From positions 13,265,219 through 13,329,218 of the forward strand of contig AP025075.1 of assembly GCA_036186865.1 (NCBI GenBank): a stretch of DNA of 64,000 bases. Reading direction: 5' to 3'. Below the pieces are notes generated by a model that saw nothing but the letters and a program-made list of their open reading frames with translations, ran no database searches and was not told the DNA's origin. The stretch is from Eustoma russellianum. Its lineage: Eukaryota > Streptophyta > Magnoliopsida > Gentianales > Gentianaceae. This document shows, piece by piece, positions 24,305-38,000 of this stretch (position 1 is its first letter; each line of letters starts with the position of its first letter). The position numbers and the translations under genes are program-made.

Positions 24305-27300
24305 ATTATTTGCTGCCAATAACTGAACATGTTGCCCCAGCGACTAAAGAACATGACCAAGATCTTCAACCATGTAATTTCAAGAGGATGGCCTCAAATC
24401 ATGCAAGCAGGATAGAACAACTTGTAAAAAGAGTCGAGACGCAAAAGCGTTCAAGTGCAGGCCTAAGTAGAGATCTCTGAACATGATCGTCTGCATCATT
24501 AACTTGTCAAAAATCATAAGCCAGTAGGTCACTGTAAACATAGTATTACATATATGCAACAAGAAACTGACTTGAGCATAGAGTTGCATCAATACAAATA
24601 ATCACATTCACAGGTGTACTCTTAATTAGGATGATACTCGTAAACCACTTACTTGGAGATTCCCTAGCACATCTTCTACACATTAGTATAAGTGATGAAT
24701 TTCATAGAAAATAAAATTGCATACCCTTGATAGATTATTACTATTTTTTTGTAAGTCCCGATAAACTTTGTGTTCATATCTTTTTAAAATAAACTTGAAT
24801 TTCCTGCAAAAGCAAACTTACACAGGATCAAATATGTACCGCCAAGAAACTAAAGGCATGCTAAATTGAGTATATCAATTCCATTCAAATGGAAAATTGG
24901 GTGAATCTTTAACTTCTGTATGCAGTGATGAGGCCTCGAAATTGTTCTCTTCAGAAAACAAGTGCTTGCCTGCCGAAAGAAGGAGAATCTGTTAGTGGCT
25001 CATGATTATAAATTTAAAATGACACTAGCGAAATAAAACGAACAAGTACAAAAACATTAAAAACTTCCATATATTATTTATAACTATTACCAACAAAAAA
25101 CTCTAAATATAAATTTTTTTTCCGCCATGCGAGTCGTAATGGTGGGGTCCATCAATGGCTCGGTTCTTGTTTTTGCTGCATTTTTATGTCTCCAGTGGTA
25201 TAAACAACACCAAAAGATATGACTGGCGCATGGCAATAATAAGCAATTGATGGATTTGTAAAGCAACAAAATTCATCTACCTGCACCCATGGTTGTGGTT
25301 CAACCATAAGATCCCACTTAAAAAGTCTAATTCATATCCTAAAAAAGGTAAATGAGAAGTTTAATAGGCATAATACCCAGGGAAACAAGCAAAGATAGCA
25401 AACCATTAAGAAAAGAGCAAAACAAAAAGCAAAAAATTGTGTCCAGTAAAACCCAAGTCGTATAAGTTGTAGTTAAATCAAGGGGGAAGAATTTATATCC
25501 AAGGGTTGTCGATGGTTACAGATAGGAAAAACTTCTGTTTCAAGATTAAATTAGAGAGAAGAAAATAAATAATGCGGAAATTTATTGAAGAAAAGAAGTT
25601 CCGGAGAAGGGGAATCTCCCATCATTGAGTTCAATTGAAGGGAAGATAAAAGAGTGAAGAAAAATTAGAGACATGAAATTCTGGTTTTCTGCCAGATGAG
25701 GGAGGACAGGCAGAGAAATTTTAGCAGCCTTCATTGCAGCTAATTGTATGGACCTACATGGTTCCTCAATCAGACTAATTGAACCATAGTGGAAGATGAT
25801 GGCCTCTCATACCAACAACATATTGATAAATAAATAGTCAAGCATGATCTCTTTTCAAGTTTCAGGAAGGATTAAGAAATTTATACTTGTTTCACCATGT
25901 CAGTGTCAAGTTTAGACTTGCGAAGGAGCAATCCGCACTGGTGGGCAAAAAAATATGAATTCACGTTCCTCATTAGCTCTGAGTGTAACAGACACCAGGA
26001 CAGTCCTCGCAGAGGGATCAAACAGGATACCAGAATTGTCAACTTCATTTTCTTTTAAACATCGGCTATGTCCAAACTCATCATCTCCAACCTTATTGTT
26101 CAATATAATATTGTTTTCAGATAAACATGCTTGAAAAGGGGTATCCAATTCGAGTTGAGTGAACAATCCGATCAAACTCAATGAACAAAGAACTAGTTAA
26201 TTAAAAAAGTTGAAATGCAACATGACAGCCGCAGTTCAATATGAATACCAAATTACTTAAAATGAGCATACAACTTGATTAGTGCTTAACAAAAATGAAG
26301 TTACTGGACAAAACATATCCTTTATCTCAACTAACTCAACCACCGCAACATAATCAACGGCCAGTATGTTGTGGAACCAAGAAGAACCTTCAAATATAAA
26401 ATTGCATGATACTCTAATGTTGTCATAAATCACCATCCAGACTAGAAAAACAGAGAGACAGGTATTCTCCTTGCCAATAAAAGATGAAGAGCCTTCCAAC
26501 CTTGCTATGCATACAGCAACATTAGCAGGAGCCCCATCGGAGCCTTCTTGAAGGCTGGAGCTTCAGCTAGTGAAACCCCACTAACAATTGGAACAAAGTC
26601 AATTAACTATTCACCAAAGCAAACCCTACTAACAATTGTAAGTAATACGATGTTTATGGTGCCTTAGCAGGAGCCCCAGGATATAACAATCTTTTTTACA
26701 CAAAAATAAATGGAAGCCCCAAATTTAAGCCAGAATGGCAGTTCTAAGCAGAAGAATCTCTAAGAACATATTGCTCTATGTAGATCACATGGCATCAATT
26801 CAACAATGATGCAGGATTTTATGCTCATGCTAATTATAGTGGAAACAATGATCATAATCCAATTAAGTGTTTGGACCAAAGAAATCAAGAATACACATGC
26901 AACTATAATTTTATCCTCAACCAATATTGACACATACCCAAGATGAAAACTAAAACAGAAAATTCTGATTTTTTGGCTGAGGAAAAAAAATCAAGATCCA
27001 CCAATTTCAATGGTCAACAATCTAGTTTTCTAATACACTCCCACATTAAATTATAGGATGTCTAAACAAACACACGAAATCAATAGAGCATATATCTAGT
27101 TATAGAATCTTGCTTTCTTTATTAAAGCATGTGCATTATTTGGGAGATACAATTAATGATCCGTAAGAGTAAATTCTAGACCAAAGGATCATAAAATTAA
27201 TAGGACTTAGAAGAAAAGGCCTAGATATTCTATAAAAGGATGAAATCCATAAACAGAAAAATCATCCACGAAGTAAGGAAAACTGACTTATACCCACGTA

Positions 27301-27454
27301 CATTACCGTACTTTACCAAAGCATCCATGCTATGAATAACAAGTAGCAATAAAAAGCTAGTGTCAGATTTTTCTCTCCAACAAGTACCTGTATGTATAAC
27401 AACAAAAACGAGATTAACAAGGCACAACAACGACAATAGGAGCAATGATAACTG
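24305..27454. repeat. decayed array unit carrying fructokinase copy 1
   Basis: The start block at 24305, CACATTCACAGGTGTACTC at 24603 and GTGGGGTCCATCAATGG at 25143 follow the usual order. The unit then differs from most others in holding three fructokinase exons, and ends with AT-rich sequence (26700-27230) in which I see nothing. Confidence 0.7.
25705..26625 (-). pseudogene. fructokinase-like pseudogene copy 1, exons 1-3 only
   Basis: Three minus-strand exons of a pfkB-type fructokinase are readable: exon 1 near 26483-26620 (SGVSLAEAPAFKKAP), exon 2 near 25893-26112 (GDDEFGHSRCLKENEVDNSG, then LFDPSARTVLVSVTLRA) and exon 3 near 25712-25797 (IFHYGSISLIEEPCRS, AAMKAAKIS). Fructokinase phosphorylates fructose in the cytosol or plastid. 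Exon 1 has a stop where the family has Met-Leu-Ile-Asp-Phe and a frameshift at the Pro-Gly-Gly-Ala block. After exon 3 the similarity ends abruptly, so the sugar-kinase signature and C-terminal half are missing. Confidence 0.85.
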
Positions 27455-30400
27455 AGGAAGATATCATTTATGACTTACTCGCAAGTAGCATAATAGTAGG
27501 ATTTGCCTTTTCTCGCAATTCTTTGCTGCCAATAACTGAACAGTTGCTCCAACGATTAAGGAACATCAGCAAGATCTTCAACCATGTTATTTCAAGAGGA
27601 TTGCCTCAAATAAAGCAAGCAGAATAGAACACCTTGTAAAAGAGTCGACACACAGAAGAGTTATTTTCAAGTGCAGGCCCCAAGTGGAGATATGAGAACA
27701 TGATCGCCAGCACCATTGACTTATCAAAAAACATAAACCAATAGATCACCATAAACATCGTATTACTTATAAGAAACAAGAAACTAACACTAACTTGAGC
27801 ATAGAGTTGCATGCATACAAAGAATCACATTCGCAGATGTACTCTTAATTGGGATGATACTCTTAAACATTGATTTGGAGAGTGTCTCTAGCATATCTTC
27901 TACACACCAGTATAAGTGATGAACTTCATAGAAATTAAAGTTGAATACTCCAGACATATTATTTTTTAAGTCTCGATAGAGTTTGTGCATATATCTTTTT
28001 AAAATAAACTTGAATTTCCTGCAAAAGCAAAGCTGACCCAGGATCAAAGATGTAACCTTAGGAAACTAAAGACATGCTAAATTGAGTATATCGGTTCCAC
28101 TCAAATGGAAAATTAGGTAAATCTGCAACTTCTGTATGCAGAGATAAGAAGTCGACATTCTTCGCCTTCATAAAACAAATGCTCGCCTGCTGAAGATGGA
28201 GAATCTACCAGTGATAATCACGATTATAAATTTAAAATGCCAGTAGAGAAATAAAATAGACAAGTACAAGAACATTAAAACTTCCACATGCTATTCATAA
28301 TTGCTACCAACAAAAACCTCTGAATATAATTTTTTTTACTTCTTACTTCATCAGCTCTAGCATGGCCCTTGGCTAACATGAACAAAGCAAGTAGCTTCTC
28401 ATTCCTTTCTTGGTCCCTCTTTATGATTTCCCTGGGCCAAGGAGCATATGTAATCCATCCTTACAAGCATTGGAGCAGATCAACTTGAAGATGACGAGGA
28501 ACTGCCTACCAGCAAAAATGATCACAGTTCCACCAGGAGGAGATTGTTTTTCCAATGGTGGTACTTTGGTATTTGTTGCGATAGCTTGCTTGGCGTATCT
28601 TTTATGTCATGCATCCAGGATATATTTGGCTGGGGGCTAGGATTTGCCATCCCTGCAATTACTTCAGTCACTTCCACTGCTATTTTTACTAGTGGACAGA
28701 GACTTTACATCCATTATCCAGTCATCAGCCGGTTACCGGCTGCAAGTGAGCCATTATCCAAAAAGACAGGTTTACCTTCGCTAGCCTGATTTACCTTCGG
28801 TATTTTTATATTAGATTGTATCCAAGGTAAATGAGAAGAATAATACTCTAATTGACATCAGTAAAAAGGTAAATGACAAGATTAATAAACCCACAAACCA
28901 ACAATATCACAATAGTGTAAAGATACATTAAAAAGGTCATTGATTAGAGAAACACATGACAAATGAAAAAACACCGCTGAGAGTCGAAATGGGTGATAAG
29001 ATACTGGTGAAGACCTTCAAGTACAGTGCATGCATGTTTAGTCAATAAGTGTCTGCCGTGGCCTGTTAGTAAAAACAAAACCTTAAGAAACTTTGAAGAC
29101 GTAGATGAGATGATACATTGTTCAGTAGAAGAAAAGGTTATGAGCTTTACCATTTTTCCTTTAGATTGAGAGGATACAACAAAATTGACTAGAGGTCAAA
29201 TAAATGTAATAATTAATAGGACAAATAAATAGAAAAATTAGCCATGAACTAAGGAAAACTGTTTTGTATCCAGGAATATTACCTTAATTTCACAAAGTAC
29301 CAATTATACGAATAACAACTAGCAATAGAATGCTACTGTTAGATTTTTCTCCAACAAGTACTTGTATATATAGCAACAACAACGACAACGACATTAAAAA
29401 AACACAACAGCGATGAAAACAGGAGCAAAATTATAAAAGATATCGTTACGGCTTATTCTTAGGTAGCGCGTCTAAATTGAGTATATTGGTTCCATTCATA
29501 TCGCCTTTCTCTGTTTCCACTGGTGTAAACTACCCCAAAAGATAGGCATATAAAAAAATAGCTCATTTTATATCAGAGGGAAAAGAATAGTAGTGCATGA
29601 GATAATTTCATAAAATACCTGATGAATTTAGAAAACGATACAAAACAAGTGAAGATTGCAAACCCTCCACATACATTCTTCAACTTTGTCCGAGTGCTGA
29701 ATGGCTCATGTAACCTACTAGCCGCAGAGAGAGAGGGATGGAGTAGTCAAAATGCATTGAAAACTGCAAAAGTCCAGGTTTCCATGATTTTCAGTAGAGA
29801 TTCACTTAAATCTGCATAAGGCTAACTTTTCATGATCTTCACTAGAGCTTTCTAGAAACTCTAGTCAACATCAAAAAAAGGACATCATACACTAATATGC
29901 GTAAATTATAAAGGACATCATAAATTATTATCCTACCATATCATCAATGAAAATTTTACACAAAAAAAGAAGAAGAAGAAGAAGAAGTAATTGATGGATT
30001 TGCAAAGAAACATACCTTGACATTCTGATTCAACAATGCGATCCCTATTAAACATTCTAATTCATATCCTTAAAAAGGTAAATGAGAAGCTTAACAAATC
30101 TACAAACAAACAATTCCGTAGCTGCATAGAGAGAAACTGAGAAGAACAACCATTAGAATAAGCACATGCTCATATGGAGACAGACCACTGAGAGTAGGAA
30201 ACAAGTTAGCTTGTGAAGACCTCCAAGTACAGTGCATGTATGCTTTATCGTTATGTGCCCACCGTGGCCTGTAATAAAACAACAAAATTCTAAAGAAACT
30301 CTGAAGACATAGATGATGAAGATACAATGATCATTAGAAATGAATTTTTTTTGTTCCTTTTAGAATGAGAGGATACAACCAAATTAATTGGAGGTGTTCA

Positions 30401-31997
30401 ACTATGGCGACAGACTCCAGCTTTCAGGCTGCTTGTGATATAACCACGCCTCATATTTTGAACTTGCTTTATATAAGCAAAATAAACACAAAAAATTAGC
30501 TATGAAATAAGGAAAGTTGCACTATACCCAGGTAAAGTTACTGTAGTTTCCCAGAACATCCATTCATCAGGTTTTTCCTCCATAAAGTACTTGTATATAT
30601 AACCACAATGAGATTTCAAAAGCACCTGGTATAGACAACCCTAAAAGCATGTCACATTAAATATATGTTCACTTAGATTCTGAGAGAGAAAAGAGAAAAA
30701 AGAAATAGAAATAGTGCAAGTCCCTATTTCACAGGATACAAGTGAAGATTACAAAAATACAAACCTTCCACAGTAATTTCTAAAGGAATATTGCATGGCT
30801 TACATTAATAATTCTCACCCTTCTCATGAAAACCCACAAGCCGTTATTTCCTACGTTCGATACCTAAATCCACACGTAGTCCATTCTTGTTTTTTAGCTA
30901 GAGCTGTAGAGGACAATACAACTCAATATTTTGTTCACCCAGGAAAAAATTATAGATTAAGACGAAAATAGCCCTCAAAGAAAACATAAAAATAGTATCA
31001 CCTGGAGATAATCCACGAAGATATGAAGATAGAGCATTCATATCCTGAATATTAAACAGAGTATGAGAAATTTCAATCATGCAAATAAAAATCCAGTTAC
31101 TATAAAAGAGGACCACCCACAGATATCATAGTAACATGCTTAACAACTGTTTTTGCAGAAAGCGCTACACAAGAACCTAATACAGCTCGTGTTCTGGAGA
31201 AGAGGAACTCATCAAGTTTTCTGAAATCATAAAAGGTCATATTTTCATGACTTTCACAATACATTTTCCGCCAACTCTAGTCCGCAATAAAAGAGAAACA
31301 AAACAGAGATAAGGACATAACATTATCATTATATTTTCAAAATAACATACAAGAAATGGGCCACAAAGCAGCTTCAGATGTCATTGGTGCAGGGCAACAA
31401 GAAGCAATTGATGGAATTGTAAAGCACCAAAATTGAGCTGCTTGCACCTTATGGCTCCGGTTCAACCATGAGATCCCTGTTAAAAAGTCTAATTCATATC
31501 TTCAAAAAGGTAAATGAGAAGTTTAATAAACCTTAAAGCAAACAGTTTCATGGCTGCGTAAAAATATTGAGAAGATCATTCATTAGACGAAGAACATGCT
31601 CAGACTCAAAAAGATAAATGAGAAGTTAAATAAACCTACAAGCGAATAGTTCCATAACTGCGTAACATGATTGAGAAGATCATTCAATAGCAAGCACATG
31701 GCTCAGATGGAGACACATCTCTGCGAGAGCATGAAACAGATGATCAAATTATTTATTAACAACGCCTCACATTCTGAACTCTCTATATATAGGTCAAATA
31801 AAGAGAAAAATCAACCAAAAGTAAAGGAAACTGTCTTATACCCAGGTATATTACCTTAGTTTTCCAAAGCATCCATCTATGAATAACAAGAAGCAATAAA
31901 AGGCTACTGTCATATGTTTTGTTCTATATGTACCTGTATATATAACAACAATCAGATTTAACAAAGCACATCAAGGACAACAGGAGAAACAATAATT
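27455..31997. repeat. decayed array unit with an NPF fragment
   Basis: The start block (27455), CACATTCGCAGATGTACTC (27828) and part of the next block (28325) are followed by the transporter fragment. The array then resumes near 28870, with GGAGGTGTTCAACTATGGCG at 30389 and AAAACCCACAAGCCGTTA at 30832. A (GAA)n run is near 29968-29987. No other gene is seen. Confidence 0.7.
28424..28789 (+). pseudogene. NRT1/PTR (NPF) transporter fragment
   Basis: A plus-strand stretch reads as part of a proton-coupled nitrate/peptide transporter. It has CNPSLQAL, then after a one-base loss GADQLEDDEELPTSKN, then FFQWWYFGICCDSLLG and GWGLGFAIPAITSV, ending at TGA 28787-28789. The Gly-Ala-Asp-Gln box followed by a short acidic linker and Phe-Asn/Gln-Trp-Trp-Tyr is typical of NPF proteins. 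The rest of the 12-helix protein is absent. It lies opposite in strand to the fructokinase fragments, so it came from a different gene. Confidence 0.75.
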
Positions 31998-32904
31998 GAG
32001 GAAGATATCGTTTATGATTTACTTGCAAGTAGCACAAGTAGTAGGATTTGTCTTTTCTCGGGATTCTTTGCTGCCAATAACTGAACCTGTTGCTCCAATG
32101 ACTAAGGAACATGACCATGATCTTCAACCATGTTATTTCAAGAGGACATCCTCAAATCAAGCAAGCAGGATAGGATACCTTGTAACGAAGAGTCAACACG
32201 CAAAAAAGTCACCTCCAAGTGTAGGCCCAAAGTAGAGATATGAGAATATGATAGCCAGCACCATTAACCTGTCAAAAATCATAGGCCAGCAGGTCACCAT
32301 AAGCATCGTATTACTTAGAGGCGACATTGACTTGAGCATAGAGTTGCATGCATACAAAGAATCACATCCAAAGATTTACTCTTAATTAGGATGGTACTCT
32401 TAAACCACTTATTCGGAGAGTCCCTAGAATATCTTCTACACATTACTACAAGTGATAAATTTCGAAGAAATTAAAATTAACTGCCCCAGACAGATTATTA
32501 TTCCAAGTCAACTGCCTAATATAAAGTCTCAAGCAATCAAAATTCGAATTTGATCAAAAATAAAGGGAATAAGATAATCTTGTTGGGAAATGTAATCCAA
32601 ATCTTGAAATTATAGGAATTGCAAAGGTCATTGCGAAAGCAGGACAAATAAATAGTACCAGCCATGAACTAAGGAAAACTATCTTGTATCCAAAATATTG
32701 TCGCCCTTTCCTGAAGTACCAATTAGACGAATAACAACTAGCAGTAAAATGCTATTGCCAAATTTTCCTCCAACAAATACCTGTATATATAACAACAACA
32801 ATGACATTAAAAGAGAAAATCAACAACGATAACAGGAGAAAAATTAAGGAAGATATCATTACAGCTTACTAGCAAGTACCACGGATAATACAAAGTTGAC
32901 ATTT
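31998..32904. repeat. short decayed array unit
   Basis: The plus-strand reading LQVAQVVGFVFSRDSLLP near 32025 and the CACATCCAAAGATTTACTC landmark (32363) mark a shortened unit of about 0.9 kb. It then passes into the TTGCATGACC block at 32908. No gene is seen. Confidence 0.65.
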
Positions 32905-33023
32905 CTTGCATGACCAAGATATCCATCCATCTTATTTGTGATGCCCTCAAATCAGGCAAGCATGATACAACGGCTTGCTACGAATAAGCAACAAGCAAAA
33001 GAGTGTCTTTCAGCCGCTCTTTC

Positions 33024-35098
33024 TTTTTTTTTTGGATAAGGAATCATTTTATTCCAAAGTGTAAAAGTACCAAAATCTGTCAAACTATATACAAAAAACG
33101 GCAGCATGCGCCAACTACTACCACTAGCTATGTCCACTAACGCTAAGTGCAGTATTCTCCATACCCCAAGCTACTCTAATATTTTCAGCTCGCTCAAAAA
33201 CAGACGCCACAATGCAGGCCACGGGAGAGCGCTCAAACTCTACATCAAACACACTCTTGTTTCGAATGCTCCAAATGGTGTGCACTCCTTCTCGGAAAAT
33301 ATACTGCCACCCCTCACCAAAGTGGTGTGTTCGGCCATGATCCATGCAGTTCCGATCAATCCATTTCGCAACATCATCCATGGCTCGAAAGAACTCAGTC
33401 CAGTATTTACTAAGTACCAATCCCCGCCATACTTGAGTAGCCCACGAACATCCCCATAACGCATGAAGGTCGTGTCCTCCAGTTGCTCGCATAAGCTACA
33501 CATTGGGGAGTCCCCCAGATTTCGCATCCACATTATTTATCTCGTGGGGAGTCTGTTCAATCTTGCCTGCCATAGTAGGAAATTTGTTCGTTGTGGACCT
33601 TTCAGCCGCCAGATGTTTCACCATTGTTTCTTCTCTGTCGAATCAGTGGTTCCTAATAGCAAAGAGTAGGCCGACACGACAGAGAAATTCCTGTTGCCCG
33701 TACCGCACCACCGAGGCTGCTCCACATCGTCCCCTTCGAACGCTGCTGCCCCATCGCCTTGTTCCAAGCCAGCAAGTACCACTGGAATGGATGCCAGAAT
33801 GCTTCTCCATGTAAATCTCGTGCCTCTTTTTCGTGCCGAAGTCTCACTTAGGGGGCTACCATACTTGGCCTTCAAGATCCTTACCCAAAGTGTGTCTTCA
33901 TCCAAGATTATCCGCCATACCAACTTTGCCAACATCGCCAAATTCATGGAGCGGAGCCTTTTTATCCCCGTACCACCACACACTTTAGGTTTACATATCG
34001 TGGGCCATGCAATCGTATGTACCTTTTGATCCTCCTCGTACTCTCCCCAGAAGAAGCATCTATTCAGCTGCTCCAACTGCTCTATAATAGTGCTCAGAAT
34101 CAGTACAGTCTGCATAGCGTCAAGCGGAATACTCGAAGTAACGGATTGTATGAGAATTTTCCTTGCCGCCTTTGACATCATCCTCCCCTTCCACGAGGCC
34201 AACTTCCGTCGGACCTTATCCACCAGATAGCTGAAAGTATCCACCGTTACCCGCCCATGTAGGAGTGGCATTCCCAAGTACTTTCCCAGGTCATGTGTAA
34301 GTGGAGTATCAAATTTCCAACTAAGATGCGCTGCCCACTCATCACAAACATTTGGGGACACATATAGGCTAGATTTAGATGCACTAACCTTCTGACCCGA
34401 AGCTCTGCAGAATAAGGAAACAATGGATGACATCGTCGTAGCTTGTGCCTCTGTCGCTTCCCCGAAAAAAAGAAGGTCGTCAGAGAATAGGAGGTGGGAC
34501 ACAACCGGGCCAGCCCTCGACAACCTCACGGGAGTCCATATATGCGTATGGAAAGCAGCATGAATCTTCTGACTCAGATAATCCATGAAGAGTACAAAGA
34601 GATATGGAGCCAACGGGTCCCCCTGACGCTGTCCTCTATGTGGTTCAAACGGCTGAAGCTGCACTCCATTCCAAAGAATACTGAATTGTGCAGACGTAAT
34701 AAGGAACATAATAAGATTCGCTAGTGCATTGCTGAAACCAACTGCTCGGAGAACCTGCCTAAGGAAATCCCAATCTATACGATCACAAGCTTTCTCAAGA
34801 TCCAGTTTCACTGCCATGAGCCCCTTGCGTCCTGTCTTCCTCTTTATTGTGTGGAGTATCTCTTGCGCCACAATAATATTATCACACGTCTGTCTGCCTG
34901 GGATGAAACTGCCCTGCTCCTCCCTCACTAGCTTCCCAATGATCAATTTGACTCTGTTGGCTATAACTTTTGAAATTACCTTGACCACCACATTAGCCAA
35001 CAATATCGGTCTGAACTGAGTAATATATTCTAGGCTATTTACCTTGGGAATTAACACAATAAGTCAGCGATTCATATGTCGCAGGAATGATTGATGTC
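33024..35098 (-). mobile_element. L1-type LINE, 5'-truncated, minus strand
   Basis: The element reads on the minus strand and ends in an A tail, seen as T(10) at 33024-33033. It starts inside the reverse transcriptase, so most of it is missing, as is common after incomplete target-primed reverse transcription. No convincing target duplication is visible. Host sequence of roughly 50 bases present in the unit at 5060-5150 is lost at the junction. Confidence 0.88.
33124..35057 (-). pseudogene. LINE ORF2 reverse transcriptase and C-terminal zinc region
   Basis: A 479-residue minus-strand frame has RPILLANVVVKVISKVIANR, GSFIPGRQTCDNIIVAQEIL, LDLEKACDRIDWDFL, GQRQGDPLAPYLFVL and the catalytic LLFSDDLLFF, then LGKYLGMPLLHGR of the non-LTR RT thumb. 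It lacks the endonuclease. Downstream, in other frames, are CSLCEQLEDTT and HALWGC of the zf-RVT region (33240-33533), so frameshifts separate the parts. Some residues are unusual (SDD for ADD, EKACDRID for EKAYDRVD), consistent with decay. Confidence 0.92.
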
Positions 35099-38000
35099 TT
35101 TTTGTCACAAAAGACAAAAACGAACAATAAAAAATGATGGTAAATTAGGACCTGTTGAACGTCGTCTAATAGACCAATATAAAATGAACTTGACACAAAA
35201 TTGTTGAACATGATTATGGTAGGGACCTGGATCAGAATGCAGCTTCAGTTGGATTATCTGCTAAAGGGCATCTCATTCATGGTCCGAGTGCAAAAACACT
35301 CCACTGCAAATTGAAATTCTTCATGACGTAGGACATGTCACTTAAGAATAGTTAAAGATTTGGTGTCAATGAAATATTTTGAGCTAATCCATTCCTCCAA
35401 AAATAAAGAACAGGATGACAATAAATAGACCTGACAAATAATCAAAACAAATCCAAGAGTATGAACTACACCACAGGAGAGGAAAAGGGGAAAGAAAAGA
35501 AAATAGAAAAGCGAACAAACTTGCACTGGTGAGTGGTATAATAAACGATCAGGCTCTAAAAGGAGATATGAGAACATGATCGACAACATCATTAATATGT
35601 CGAAAATCATAAGACAACAGGTCACCCTAAACATCGTCCTAATTATGAAACAATAAACTAACACTAACTTAACCTTAGAGCTGCATGCATAAAAAGAATC
35701 ACATTTGCAAAGGCAGCCTTAAGTAGGATCTTAAACCACTGATTCATGTAGGTCGTAGCATATCTTCAACTATACTAGTATAAGTGATGAATATGACAGA
35801 AATTATAATGAATTACTTAAAAGAGAGTTTCTGCTTATATTGTTTGAAAATAAACTAGATTTTCTCACTAAACCAAAGCTGACCCAAAGTTAAAGATGCA
35901 CCCCAAGAAACTGAAGAGTAACTTGATTTGCCTGCCAACCAAAGCTGATCCTGCAGAACTTAATTTACGATCAAACTACTCTACATTTGATTAACGACAG
36001 CAAATCTACAATGAGTATATTGGTTGGTTGCATGCATGTCACTGATGTAGACTACCCCAAAAGATAGGCGTAAAAAGATAGTTCATTTTGTATCAAATGG
36101 AAAAGATAGTAGTGCCAGTCCTAATTTCACATAATACCTGATGAATTTAGAAAACGACACAAAACAAGTGAAGATCACAAACCCTCCACAGACTGAGGGT
36201 CCTTAACCAAAGGCTCAGAGTCTTCAACTTTATCTGAGTGCTAAATGGCTCTTGTAATCTTCTAGTTGCTGAGAGAGAGAGAGAGAATAGTCAAAATGCA
36301 TAGAAAATTGCAGAAGGACGGGTTTTTCATGATTTTCACTCGAGATGCACTAAAATCTGCAGAAGGACGATTTTCATGACTTCCACAAGAACTTTCCAGA
36401 AACTCTACTGAACATGAAAAAGGAAACAAAATAAAGATAAGGACATAAAATACATGAATAGGCGTCAATTATAGGGAGAAAAAGATTTATGCCCACAAAA
36501 CATATCATTGTATTTTATAAATAATAGATAAAAAATGTGTCAGGAAATATCTTCATGATATGTTAGGTGCATATTAACAACTAACTTTTGTTTTTGAAGC
36601 GTTCCTGACGTGTATATAGGGCTTTAAACATCTTGTATATCCTACTGTTGCATAAATGAAAATTTTACACAAAAAAAAGGAGAAGACCAAGAAGTAATTG
36701 ATGGATTTGCAAAGAAGCATACCTTAAAGTTCTGGTTCAAAAATGTGATCTCTATTAAATATTCTAATTCATATCCTAAAAAAGGTAAATGAGAAGCTTA
36801 ACAAATCTACAAACAAACATTTTCATAGTTGTGTGAACAAAGATTGAGAAGATTAATCATTTGACTAAGCACATGCTAAGATGGAGACAAACCACCAAGA
36901 GTAGCAAAGAAGTTAGCTTGTGAAGACCTCCAAGTACAATGCATGTACGCTTTGTCGTTAAGTGATCACCGTGGCCTGTAACTTTTAAAGAAACTTTGAA
37001 GACTTAGATGATGATGATACAATGATCAGTATAAAGGAAAAATACATATCTTTTCCCTTTAGAATGAGAGAATACAACAAAATTAATTGGAGGTGTTCAA
37101 CTATGGCGACAAACTCCAGTTTCCATGCTGTTTGTGACATAACCACGCCTCATATTATGAACTCTCTCTATAATCAAAATAAACACAAAAATTAGCTATG
37201 AAATAAGGAAAGTTGTCTTATACCTAGGTATATTATTGTAGTTTCCCAAAACATCCATTATAAAAATAACAAGTAGCAATAGAATGTTACATGTCAGGTT
37301 TTTCCTCCATAAAGTACATGTATAACAATGAGATTTTTCTAAAGCACCTGGTACAAACAACCCCAAAAGAAAGTCAGATTAAATATATAGTTCACTTAGC
37401 TTAAGAGAGAGAGAAGGGGAAAAAAGAAAAATAAATAGTGCAAGTCCCTATTTACAAGTTAAGCTTACAAAAATACAAACCTTCACAGACTGAGGGTCCT
37501 TAACCAAAGGCTCAGAGCTTTCAACTTAACTGACTACTTAATGCCTCTTGTCATGTTCTTGTCGCTTAGAGGGAGCAAAACATCTTCAAAGAAGTTGATT
37601 TTTAGAGGAAGATTCTATGGATTACATAAATAATTCTCACCTTTCTCATGAAAACGCATAAGCCGTTACTTTCTACGTTCGATATCTAACACGTAGATCA
37701 TTCCATTTATTTAGTTACAGCAGAAGAGGCTAATGTGACTCAAGATTTTGTTAAGATAAGAAAAAATTATAAATTAATACAAAAAACCGCCCAAAGAAAA
37801 GCTTGCATAGTATCACATGGAGAGAATAGAGGAAGAAATGAAAATAGAGCCTTAATATCATGAATGTTAAACACAGTATGAGAATTTTTTTTCATGGAAA
37901 TAAAAATCAAGTTACTATGAAAGAGGACCACCAGCAGAATACCCCAGTAACACGCTTAACAACAGTTTCTGTAGAAAGCACTCCACAAGAACCTAATACA

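Noticed and set aside
33106..34029. Plus-strand frames opposite the LINE
   Set aside because: They are shadows of the minus-strand reverse transcriptase, whose motifs are clear.
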